Origin: Pseudomonas sp. J452
Lineage (GTDB): Bacteria > Pseudomonadota > Gammaproteobacteria > Pseudomonadales > Pseudomonadaceae
Length of the DNA stretch: 64,000 nucleotides
NCBI RefSeq assembly: GCF_024666525.1
Contig: NZ_CP088294.1
Location: forward strand, 4,588,001 to 4,652,000
Reading direction: 5' to 3'
Under the pieces are notes generated by a model. The model saw only the letters and a list, made by a program, of their open reading frames with translations. It was not told where the DNA came from and searched no databases. Below, in pieces: positions 8,508 to 15,623 of the stretch. How positions within the stretch are numbered: position 1 is the stretch's first letter; every line of letters starts with the position of its first letter. Both the position numbers and the translations under genes were made by a program.

Positions 8508-8849
8508 ATGAGCAGCTTCAGTATCGAAGGCTGGTACAAGCCCAGTGGCGCAGCGCAATCCACGCCGATCGAGCACATCGAGTTCTATCTGAGCGGCGAC
8601 GACCACCAGCACCTTGAACAGGCTCAGGAACAGCTGCAGCAGGGCCACGCCAAGGAAGTCATGGTCGAGGTCGACCTGCACACGCTGGACCTGCACCTGC
8701 CCGTGGGCTACGGCCCGCTGACCGACTGCAAGCTGCGCGTCTACCTGCGCGAGGATGACCAGCGTGGCCAGTTCCACCTGGTCGGCCACCGCCTCAACGA
8801 TGGCAGCCTGATCTACAGCAACGCGGTGCTCATCGATCAATTGATGTAA
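8508..8849 (+). CDS. Conserved hypothetical protein
   Basis: 113 residues, soluble, acidic, with no signal peptide or membrane segment. The pattern of short strands (VMVEVDLHTLDLHLPVGYG, LRVYLREDDQRGQFHLV) suggests a compact beta-rich fold. I preferred ATG 8508 over 8502 because the GAGG at 8497-8500 is seven bases from it. It follows the small gene at 8244 and probably shares its transcript. Function unknown. Confidence 0.7.
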   Translation: MSSFSIEGWYKPSGAAQSTPIEHIEFYLSGDDHQHLEQAQEQLQQGHAKEVMVEVDLHTLDLHLPVGYGPLTDCKLRVYLREDDQRGQFHLVGHRLNDGSLIYSNAVLIDQLM

Positions 8850-8956
8850 GAGCCTGTTCACCATCGCCCAGGGCCGGCGCGGGGTTGCAGAAAGCGTAGG
8901 GTGGATGACGCTCTGTTCATCCACCACAGGCTCCCCCGTCAGTCGGGCAAACGCTG

Positions 8957-9006
8957 CAGTTCGTAGGGCGGGTGAAACCCGCGGGTTTCACCCGCCCTAC
9001 GAACTG
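8957..9006. repeat. Perfect 50-bp palindrome
   Basis: Two 24-base arms are exact reverse complements around a central GC. The arm includes GTAGGGCGGGTGAAACCC. It lies in the 274-base gap between the unknown gene ending at 8849 and the hydrolase ending at 9124. A related GGTGGATGAC...GTTCATCCACC palindrome lies just before it at about 8898-8925. Dispersed palindromes of this kind are common in Pseudomonas. Confidence 0.85.
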
Positions 9007-9010
9007 ATCC

Positions 9011-9078
9011 TGTGGGAGCCAGCTTGCTGGCGATACGCAAACAGCGTCCCGCTGATCGCCAGCAAGCTGGCTCCCACA
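9011..9078. repeat. REP palindrome (GGGAGCCAGCTTGCTGGCGAT type)
   Basis: Two perfect 24-base arms (9011-9034, 9055-9078) flank a 20-base loop. It is the well-known Pseudomonas REP class. Related copies occur at 21508-21589 and 24459-24531; the loop of the 21.5-kb copy is nearly the reverse complement of this one. Confidence 0.9.
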
Positions 9079-9123
9079 AAAGCTTGTGCTGATAACAGTA
9101 TCTACGCGGCTACCTGCTCGCGC

Positions 9124-9831
9124 TCAGCCTGGCAAACGCTGCAGCCAGGTCTCTAGGGCACGCGTGACCGCCTGCGGCTGCTCCAGGCAGGACAGGTGGC
9201 CGCATTCCTTGATCATCACCAGTTGCGCACCGACGATGGCCGTGGCCAGTTCCTGGTGCAGGGTCAGCGGCGTGATGACATCTTCCCAGCCGCACAGCAC
9301 CAGGGTCGGACAGCGGATCTGTACCAGCCCCGGGCGGCTGTCGATGCGCCCGAGCATGGCCCGCTGCTGGCGCAGGAACACCTCCCGACCGAGGCTGTGG
9401 GCCATGGCTGTGATCACCACGATCAACGCCGGATCACGCAGATGCGCAGGGTGCACGAACTTCGGCAGCAGGCTGACCACCAGCGCGGCAAAGTCCTCTT
9501 CGGCCTGCCCCATCAGGTCGATGCGGGTCCGCTTGGCTGCGTCGCTATCGGCCTGCGCACTGGTATCCAGCAAGGCCAGGCCGAGCACGCGTTGCGGGGC
9601 GCGGCGCATGATCTCCAGGGCGACATAGCCGCCCATGGACAAGCCCGCCAGGGCAAAGCATTGGTCAGGCGCCTGGGCCAGCACCTGGTCGGCCAGCCCG
9701 GCAATGGAGTCGGCCTGGCTCAGGTCGGCGACCGTTATATGGGCCAGGTCGGCCAAGTCCGTTGCCTGCTGTTGCCAGAGCCGCGCATCGCAGAGCAGGC
9801 CCGGCAACAGGAGAAGATGTGGCTTGTGCAT
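9124..9831 (-). CDS. Alpha/beta hydrolase
   Basis: 235 residues. The fold shows the nucleophile elbow GLSMGG (serine), an acid in CGWEDVITP, and the catalytic histidine in KECGHLSCLEQP; the N-terminal HLLLLPGLLCDARLW provides the oxyanion loop. Start 9831 has GGGG seven bases upstream; ATG 9837 is an alternative. It resembles small esterases or BioH/menH-like hydrolases, but the substrate cannot be told. The upstream 210 bases are GC-rich and non-coding, and carry promoter-like motifs for the divergent gene at 10043. Confidence 0.85.
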   Translation of the reverse strand: MHKPHLLLLPGLLCDARLWQQQATDLADLAHITVADLSQADSIAGLADQVLAQAPDQCFALAGLSMGGYVALEIMRRAPQRVLGLALLDTSAQADSDAAKRTRIDLMGQAEEDFAALVVSLLPKFVHPAHLRDPALIVVITAMAHSLGREVFLRQQRAMLGRIDSRPGLVQIRCPTLVLCGWEDVITPLTLHQELATAIVGAQLVMIKECGHLSCLEQPQAVTRALETWLQRLPG

Positions 9832-10042
9832 GGGCATACCCCGCGAAGGTGGTGCTGCCGGGAACCCCGTGGCCCCCGTTCGATACCCATCAGCATGCCT
9901 CGGCACAGCCCGGCGCCACCGTGCGCCAACGCACCCAGACCAGCAGTCTCGCCTGCGTTCGCGGGCGCACAGACGGCAAGAGCCCACGCGCCCAGGCTCG
10001 GGGCTCAACCGTCGCGTACGGTTCCCGCTCTGGAGTACCACC

Positions 10043-10597
10043 ATGGATCGTTATTGCCACAACGTCTCGGGCTTCTTCGCCCAGCGCGCGCCGGCCGAAA
10101 GCACCCTGGCGCAACTGATTCAACGTGGTTTGCACAACGAAGACCTGCAGATCTTCAGCGGCGACGGCAATGCCCCGCCCGCCCCCACACCCCAGCGCCG
10201 CAGCAATGGCGTACTCAAGGACATGCTGGTGGTGGGCGCCATCGGCGCCGGCATCGGTATCGGCCTGGGCGCCGCAGTGGAGGTCTTCCTGATCGCCAAC
10301 GACATCAGCCTGTTCACCGCCAGCCCGCTGCTGGCACCGCTGATGCTGCTGGGCTGGGGCGCGTTCATCGGCGCTTTCGTCGGCAGCGCGATTGCTGCGG
10401 CACGAGGCTCGGGCGAGCATGGCGGGCGTTTCGCCGAACTGATCAGCACGGCAATTACTCATGGTGATGTGGTGCTGGTGGCGAAAACCCACAACGAGCA
10501 GGAAACCAGCATCGCCCGCGAGGTGATCAAGGCATCGGCAGGCGAATTCAAGGACATCGACATGGTCATCACACCGCGCGAAGTCCGCCTCGAATAG
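10043..10597 (+). CDS. Glycine-zipper membrane protein, function unknown
   Basis: 184 residues. The region around 62-125 has two hydrophobic segments full of glycine and alanine (VVGAIGAGIGIGLGAAVEV; LGWGAFIGAFVGSAIAAA), a glycine-zipper pattern. The C-terminal 50 residues form a small alpha/beta-like domain (VVLVAKTHNEQETSIAREVI). ATG 10043 is preceded by TGGAG. Similar proteins in Pseudomonas accompany stress genes. The shared motif lies at 9955-9974. A strong hairpin follows the stop. Confidence 0.75.
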   Translation: MDRYCHNVSGFFAQRAPAESTLAQLIQRGLHNEDLQIFSGDGNAPPAPTPQRRSNGVLKDMLVVGAIGAGIGIGLGAAVEVFLIANDISLFTASPLLAPLMLLGWGAFIGAFVGSAIAAARGSGEHGGRFAELISTAITHGDVVLVAKTHNEQETSIAREVIKASAGEFKDIDMVITPREVRLE

Positions 10598-10608
10598 TGG
10601 GGTAACGT

Positions 10609-10638
10609 CCCATGCCTGCGCGTATGCGCAGGCATGGG
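10609..10638. terminator. Hairpin between convergent genes
   Basis: A perfect 13-bp stem (CCCATGCCTGCGC) closes a GTAT loop. It sits 12 bases after the stop at 10597 and 6 bases before the stop of the minus-strand gene. There is no U-tract, so it may act as a bidirectional RNA 3'-end stabiliser rather than a classical intrinsic terminator. Confidence 0.6.
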
Positions 10639-10644
10639 CAGCGT

Positions 10645-10803
10645 TCAGATGCGTCCGAGCAACACCAGAATGATCAGGATGATGACCACCAGGCCCAGGC
10701 CGCCGCTGGGCGCGTAGCCCCAGCTGCGACTGTGTGGCCAGGCCGGGATTGCGCCGATCAACAGCAGGATCAGGACGATCAGCAGTATGGTACCCAAGCT
10801 CAT
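10645..10803 (-). CDS. DUF3309 small membrane protein
   Basis: 52 residues: an N-terminal hydrophobic helix (LGTILLIVLILLLIGAIPAW), a short loop PHSRSWGYAPSGGLG and a second hydrophobic helix ending LLGRI. This is the exact DUF3309 layout. Start 10803 is supported by AAGGGGAA. The protein has two membrane passes and no known activity; relatives are abundant in Pseudomonas near osmotic or general-stress genes. The shared GCGTACAGA-type core occurs upstream on the coding strand at 10909-10900. Confidence 0.88.
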   Translation of the reverse strand: MSLGTILLIVLILLLIGAIPAWPHSRSWGYAPSGGLGLVVIILIILVLLGRI

Positions 10804-10930
10804 GGGATTCCCCTTGCAGCGTGAAGGAATGGACGGGTTTAGCAGGCGTTGCAGCAGTGCTCTACATGCCCACAGCATGGGCGCAAGCCGCCCGATTGAT
10901 CTGTACGCCGTCGCACACACAGGCACTCTT

Positions 10931-11818
10931 TCACTCGCCTGCAGAGCCCTGTTGCAGTGCCTGCTGGCGGGCGATCTCCTGCTGTTTCATGGCCAGGTAG
11001 TCCGCCCGCTCCAGCTCGTGCAACTGGCGTGGATAACGTTCGACCCCGCTGTGCCAGTCGTTCAGCCGCTGCTCCTGGCGTGCCGTGGCCGGTAGCGCCA
11101 AAGCGCCCAGGTAGGCATCCACCGCTAGGTAGTAGCGCATGGTGTTGCGCTCGACCACGCCGCGCATGTCGCCCTGGTAGATCGGCTGGCCGCTGGCGGT
11201 CTGGCCGATGATGCTGAAGCCGACCTTGTCGCGCCCGCTGGTGGCCAGGTAGCCCTGCATGGCCAGGTTGGCCGCCGTGCCGTAGCGGTAGGCATAGGAC
11301 AGGTGCAGGAAGCTGCGCTGTTCATCCAGCGCCAGCACTTCGAGGACGATGCGGTAGTCGCTGGTGCTCAGCGGCCCTTCTGCGGCCTGCAGCGCCACGC
11401 GCAGGTAGTCGGCCGTCGCGGCCTGGACCTGGTAGCGAAACTCGAAGGGGTAGGCATCGGCCAGCGGTTGATCGAACTTGCGCCCGACATGCAGCTTGAG
11501 CATGGCCTGCGCGTCCGCCGCCGAGGCGTGGCAGGCCTTGACGTTGAGGTGCAGGATCAGCAGCTCGCACCACTGCGCGATGCCTTGCAGCGCCGGGCCG
11601 GCCTGGGCGAAGGGCTGGGCCACTTCGGCGTAGATATCGCCCTGCAGCTGGTTGTCGGCCTGGCTCGATTCCAGGTACAGCGGGCGCTGGAACTGGTTGC
11701 TCGCCAGTTGCGCCGCCAGCGCCTGGTGGCGCGCACGCAGGCTCGGCGCATCGGCCGCCTGCAACAGACTGGTCGGGGCACACAGCAGCATCAGGCACAG
11801 CAGGCGGATCGGTTTCAT
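10931..11818 (-). CDS. Secreted hypothetical protein, partner of phospholipase D
   Basis: 295 residues with a signal peptide (about 1-21, cleavage near LLQA-ADA). The mature protein mixes helices and strands, with one pair of cysteines (WCELLILHLNVKACHA) that may form a disulfide. The ATG overlaps the stop of the phospholipase-D-like gene by four bases, so it is translated after it. It may be a periplasmic accessory of that enzyme. I do not recognise a family. Confidence 0.7.
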   Translation of the reverse strand: MKPIRLLCLMLLCAPTSLLQAADAPSLRARHQALAAQLASNQFQRPLYLESSQADNQLQGDIYAEVAQPFAQAGPALQGIAQWCELLILHLNVKACHASAADAQAMLKLHVGRKFDQPLADAYPFEFRYQVQAATADYLRVALQAAEGPLSTSDYRIVLEVLALDEQRSFLHLSYAYRYGTAANLAMQGYLATSGRDKVGFSIIGQTASGQPIYQGDMRGVVERNTMRYYLAVDAYLGALALPATARQEQRLNDWHSGVERYPRQLHELERADYLAMKQQEIARQQALQQGSAGE

Positions 11819-13200
11819 AACCAGTACTCCCAGAGGCGGGCGAACAGTTCCTGGGCGCGCACCGGATAGGCCCGCGCCTGCCAGGTCGCCAGGGTGATTT
11901 CACGCGACTGGGCCAGATCGGCGCGAAAGGCCGCGCGCATCTTTTCGCCGAAGTCGCTGCCCAGCACCACGGCGTTGACTTCCTGGTTGTGCAGGAAGCT
12001 GCGCCAGTCGAGGTTGGTCGAGCCGACGGTCGACCAGACTCCATCGATCACCGCAGTCTTCACATGCAGCAGTGCATCGTGGCGCTCGTACAGGCGCACA
12101 CCGGCCTGCAGCAGCTCGTCGTAGTAGGCCCGACCGGCGTGGAACACCAGCCAGGAGTCGGTGCTGCTGGGCAGTACCAGGCGCACGTCGACGCCGCGCG
12201 CCACCGCCTCCTTGAGGGTGGCGAGCAGCTGCGGGTCGGGCACGAAGTAGGCGTTGGTCAGCCAGATCTCGCTCTGCGCACTGCGCAGGGCAGAGATCAG
12301 GGTGACGTAGATCAGGCTGTAGGGATCGTCCGGCGAGCTGCCGATGGCGCGCACTACTTCCTTGCCGCGCGGCTCCGTCGGCGGGAAGTAATGCCGCGCC
12401 AGCAGCGGCGGGCCGCGCTGCTTGGCCCAGGTGATGATGAACAGTTTCTGCAGTTCACTGACCACCGGCCCCTCCAGGCGCAGGTGGGTGTCGCGCCAGG
12501 GCAACCCTTGCTCGGGGTCGGCCTGGCTGCCCAGGCGCAGCGAGCTGCCGGAGTACACGCTGCTGATATTGATGCCGCCGAGAAAGGCGATGCGCCCGTC
12601 GACGATCAGCAGTTTGCGGTGGTCGCGCTGGTTCATCTGCCAGCCGGCCTTGGCGGTCAGCGGATTGACCGGGTTGAACTCGACGATCTGCACGCCAGCC
12701 GCGCCCAGTTCGCTGAAGAACGCCTGCGGCGTGCCCAGGGTGCCGACGCTGTCGTGGATCAGGTTGACCTGCACGCCCGCGCGCTGCCGGGCGATCAGCG
12801 CCTGGGCAAAACGCTGGCCGACTTCGTCGCCGTCGAAGATGTAGCTTTCCATATTGATATGGTCACGAGCAGCGTCGATCGCCGCGAGCATCGCCTGGTA
12901 GGTGTTCGGCCCGTCCTGCAGCAAGTCGACCCGGTTGCCGGTCAGCAGCGGGCTGCCGCTAATCGATTCCTCGATGGCCAGGTGCAGGTCGAAGATATGG
13001 GTCGGCGCGCCGCTGGCCTGCAGGCGCTCGATGATGGCCTTGCTGCGCGCGGCCGACAGCGGCCCGTCGCTGCCATCCAGGGCCACGGGCGACGGGCTGT
13101 GCGCCATGTCCGGCACCAGGGTCGGCAATACGCTGCACGCCGCCAGCTGCGCCAGGCAAAACAGTACGGGCAGCAGCTTCAAATAGCCGGGGCTGAACAT
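11815..13200 (-). CDS. Phospholipase D-family lipoprotein (cardiolipin synthase-like)
   Basis: 461 residues. The signal peptide ends in the lipobox LAAC, so the protein is predicted to be lipid-anchored. Two HKD motifs are intact: HRKLLIVD (about residue 210) and HVKTAVID (about 385), each followed by the usual G-x-x-N/S region (GGINIS; GSTNLD). Two intact HKD motifs fit transphosphatidylation or phospholipid hydrolysis. Start 13200 follows a GGAGGG that is itself part of a hairpin (13207-13225). It overlaps the next gene in an ATGA. Confidence 0.9.
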   Translation of the reverse strand: MFSPGYLKLLPVLFCLAQLAACSVLPTLVPDMAHSPSPVALDGSDGPLSAARSKAIIERLQASGAPTHIFDLHLAIEESISGSPLLTGNRVDLLQDGPNTYQAMLAAIDAARDHINMESYIFDGDEVGQRFAQALIARQRAGVQVNLIHDSVGTLGTPQAFFSELGAAGVQIVEFNPVNPLTAKAGWQMNQRDHRKLLIVDGRIAFLGGINISSVYSGSSLRLGSQADPEQGLPWRDTHLRLEGPVVSELQKLFIITWAKQRGPPLLARHYFPPTEPRGKEVVRAIGSSPDDPYSLIYVTLISALRSAQSEIWLTNAYFVPDPQLLATLKEAVARGVDVRLVLPSSTDSWLVFHAGRAYYDELLQAGVRLYERHDALLHVKTAVIDGVWSTVGSTNLDWRSFLHNQEVNAVVLGSDFGEKMRAAFRADLAQSREITLATWQARAYPVRAQELFARLWEYWL

Positions 13201-13225
13201 AAAAAACCCTCCGAACAATGGAGGG
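13201..13225 (-). promoter_or_regulatory. Hairpin that buries the ribosome-binding site of the phospholipase D gene
   Basis: On the minus strand CCCTCC, a 7-base loop, GGAGGG and six U residues run straight into the ATG at 13200. The 3' arm of the stem is the Shine-Dalgarno sequence itself. The same fold also looks like a short intrinsic terminator. Confidence 0.5.
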
Positions 13226-13305
13226 GGATGGAGTTAGCGCGGCCCGGCCAGCCAGGCCCGGTGCGTGACAGCAGCCTCTCCCGGGCATCGCTGCAAACGG
13301 ATCGC

Positions 13306-13331
13306 CACGCCGGCGCTGATGCGCCGGCGTG
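13306..13331 (-). terminator. Stable hairpin downstream of the BON gene
   Basis: A perfect 11-bp stem (CACGCCGGCGC) with a TGAT loop, 26 bases after the stop of the BON-domain gene. The following U-tract is weak, so termination is only probable. Confidence 0.45.
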
Positions 13332-13357
13332 ATGACCCCGCAGCAAGATGCGCTGCG

Positions 13358-14197
13358 TTAAAAGATCAGTTCTTTGGACTGCACGCTTTTCACCCCACGC
13401 ACGTTCTGCGCGAGTTCGATGGCCAGGGCCTGTTCGGCGCCGTTATTGACCCGGCCGCTGAGGCTGACCACGCCCTTGTTGGTGGTCACATCGATGGCCG
13501 AACCGGCCACATTGCTGGAGTAGAGCAGGGTCGACTTGACCTTGGTGGTGATCCAGCTGTCGGACATATCATCGCCCGCTTCATCGGCCATGTTCTTGCT
13601 GCTTTCGGCCATGGTCGGCTTGAGGGCATTGACCTTGATCTGGTTATCCACCGCGACCACCCCTTGGGTATTCATCGCGATGCGCCCGGCCAGATCGCGC
13701 TCGGCGGCGCTCTGCGCGGTACCACGCAGGGTTACCCGGCCGTACTTGGTATCGACATTGGTGGACATGCCATCGGTGCTCTTGCCCCACATCAGTTTCG
13801 ACTTGATGGTCGCGGTGATGCCGGCGTCATCGATGGTATCGCCGAAGCTGCGCTCGCTGCCGGGCTTGGGCGGCTGGTAGTCGGCATTGACGACAATCTG
13901 GTTGTCGACCTCGGTGATGCCCTTGACGCCCAGGGCGATCTCGTTGGCCAGGTCCTTGTTGACGTCTTCAGCGACATTGCCGGTGAGCGTGGCCTTGCCG
14001 TTGTCCACCGTGACCTTGAGGTCATTGGCGCGCAGGTAAGGACTCAGCGCGTAGGTGGTCCAGATCTGGGTTTCCTGGCGGGCATTGGTGACTTCTTGGG
14101 AAGCCGAGGCCGCGATGGCCGCAACGCTGGTAGTGCCTAGCGCCATGGCAATGGCGGCGGCGAGCAATAGTTGGCGCGGTTGCTTGATCATGTTCAT
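13358..14197 (-). CDS. Periplasmic protein with three BON domains
   Basis: 279 residues with a signal peptide (about 1-30). Three BON domains follow, at about 38-107, 122-190 and 210-278. Each shows the alternating helix and strand pattern with a VxLxGxV-type core (KATLTGNVAEDV; GRVTLRGTAQSA; GVVSLSGRVNNG). BON domains are thought to bind phospholipid membranes; OsmY-type proteins of this kind are induced by osmotic stress. Start 14197 has GGAG seven bases upstream. Its location beside CsbD and other stress proteins supports an envelope-stress role. Confidence 0.9.
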   Translation of the reverse strand: MNMIKQPRQLLLAAAIAMALGTTSVAAIAASASQEVTNARQETQIWTTYALSPYLRANDLKVTVDNGKATLTGNVAEDVNKDLANEIALGVKGITEVDNQIVVNADYQPPKPGSERSFGDTIDDAGITATIKSKLMWGKSTDGMSTNVDTKYGRVTLRGTAQSAAERDLAGRIAMNTQGVVAVDNQIKVNALKPTMAESSKNMADEAGDDMSDSWITTKVKSTLLYSSNVAGSAIDVTTNKGVVSLSGRVNNGAEQALAIELAQNVRGVKSVQSKELIF

Positions 14198-14310
14198 GGT
14201 GTTTCTCCACTCGGGAAAAGACGTGATGCCTTGAGAGCAGTCAGGTGACTGTTCCCGACGAACCCGCGGGCCACCGCTGCACCTGGGCGCAACGGTGAAA
14301 CGGGCTTACT

Positions 14311-14523
14311 TCAGCATTTGCATTTCTTGATGAAGCTCTTGACCTGCTCGTCCGCCTCTTCACGGGTGATGGCGTAACGCTCCTGCACCAGGCCGGCGAG
14401 TTTCTGTGCATGGCCTTCGGATTTCAGCAGCTCATCCTCGGTCAACTTGCCCCAGGCGATCTTGGCGGCACCCACCTGCTGCTGCCATTTGCCCTTGAGT
14501 TCGTCCGCGCTGGGCAGGCTCAT
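14311..14523 (-). CDS. CsbD family small stress protein
   Basis: 70 residues. It carries the standard CsbD motifs: ADELKGKWQQQVGAAKIAWG near the start, then KLAGLVQERYAITREEADEQV. It ends VKSFIKKCKC, close to the end of the copy at 5.5 kb. The ATG overlaps the upstream gene's stop in an ATGA. The more canonical N-terminus suggests this is the better preserved of the two CsbD copies in the window. Confidence 0.88.
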   Translation of the reverse strand: MSLPSADELKGKWQQQVGAAKIAWGKLTEDELLKSEGHAQKLAGLVQERYAITREEADEQVKSFIKKCKC

Positions 14524-14756
14524 GATTTTTTCGGCTCGTCAGCAGCCTTGGCCGCACGCGCCGGCGCACTGAGCGGGTCCTTGGCGAGAGGCTGCTGAGC
14601 CTGGCGGTTGTCCTTGACGGGGCCTTGATTGCCGTCCTGCTTGTTCAGCGTATTGGCCCTGTAGAACGGCTGGGTGCTGCTGTTGCCGCCCTTCTGGGTC
14701 GGCGCAGCCGCTTTGCTCGGGCTGCCGGGAGTGCGTTGATCGATAGGCTTGTTCAT
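14520..14756 (-). CDS. Small disordered protein, partner of CsbD
   Basis: 78 residues rich in glutamine, asparagine, proline and lysine, with no hydrophobic core, so probably unfolded. It starts at 14756 and overlaps the CsbD gene by four bases. In layout, though not in clear sequence, it mirrors the proline-rich partner of the other CsbD gene at 5.7 kb. A variant of the shared upstream motif (GCGCACCGAC, coding strand) lies at 14842-14833. Function unknown. Confidence 0.65.
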   Translation of the reverse strand: MNKPIDQRTPGSPSKAAAPTQKGGNSSTQPFYRANTLNKQDGNQGPVKDNRQAQQPLAKDPLSAPARAAKAADEPKKS

Positions 14757-14878
14757 GGTGACCTCTAGATTCCTGAGCGCCGCGAAAATGCGGCGATCCG
14801 GGTAGAGGACAATGGCAGGCGGCAGGAAGGCTGTCGGTGCGCTAGCGAGCTTAGAGCGGGTTCAACGCGAGGCACGGC

Positions 14879-15601
14879 TCACGCAGTGAGGGTCAGCAGA
14901 ATATCGGCATACCAGGTGCAGTTGAGGCCCAGTGCTTCATCCAGGGCGAGGTCGCGTGTGCCCAGATCGAGGCGTGCCGAATGCACGCCGAGCAGCAGCC
15001 AGGGCAACTCGGCCGGCCCCGGCATGCGCATCACCACCGGCGCACCGCTGGTGCCACGGTGGGTGCGCGCATCGGTGAGGAAATAGCCCTGGCCCTGGAA
15101 GCGCAGACCGAATGAAGACGCCACCACGGCATGGCGTACTACCGGCATATGGTGCAGGGTGTCGTGAAAGCCCAGGGGGAAACCCACCACCAGCAGCGAG
15201 GTGCCCACCTCGACGGGCTGCTCGGCACGCGGCAAATGCTCGGGGGTAAAGGCGTAATAGATCATCGCCGCCGGCAGCGCCGCGCGCTCGATCTCGATCA
15301 CCGCCACATCGATTTCGCCGGCGCCATCCTCGCCCTGACGCCACAGGCTCTTGCCGTCGCGATACAGCGGAATGGAGAAGCCGGTGGACTGCGCCACGTT
15401 GTGCAGGTCGGTATGCACTTCGATCTCGATGCGATCGGGAAAATGCTGGCTCGGCTCATCGATCATCACGTGCCGGCTGGTCACCAGGAACAGGCGCTCG
15501 TCACGGGCGAAGAAGAAGCCGCTGGCACTGGTCAGCAGGTAACTGCCGTCGAAGGTGCTGATGCGCGCGGCGGTCAGCAGCAGGGATTCAATCTTTGCCA
15601 T
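14879..15601 (-). CDS. Trypsin-like serine peptidase
   Basis: 240 residues with a plausible chymotrypsin-fold triad: histidine in VTSRHVMID (about residue 44), aspartate in GEIDVAVIEI (about 98) and serine in HRGTSGAPVV (about 183). No signal peptide is seen, so it may act in the cytoplasm. The gene lies 22 bases after the antiporter gene on the same strand, so it may be the last gene of a YceI / phospholipase D / antiporter / peptidase operon. Confidence 0.82.
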   Translation of the reverse strand: MAKIESLLLTAARISTFDGSYLLTSASGFFFARDERLFLVTSRHVMIDEPSQHFPDRIEIEVHTDLHNVAQSTGFSIPLYRDGKSLWRQGEDGAGEIDVAVIEIERAALPAAMIYYAFTPEHLPRAEQPVEVGTSLLVVGFPLGFHDTLHHMPVVRHAVVASSFGLRFQGQGYFLTDARTHRGTSGAPVVMRMPGPAELPWLLLGVHSARLDLGTRDLALDEALGLNCTWYADILLTLTA

Positions 15602-15623
15602 CAGGCCATACGCTCCAAGTCAC

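Noticed and set aside
8957..9078. Rho-independent terminator
   Set aside because: No U-tract follows either palindrome, and both are repeats of known REP-like kinds.
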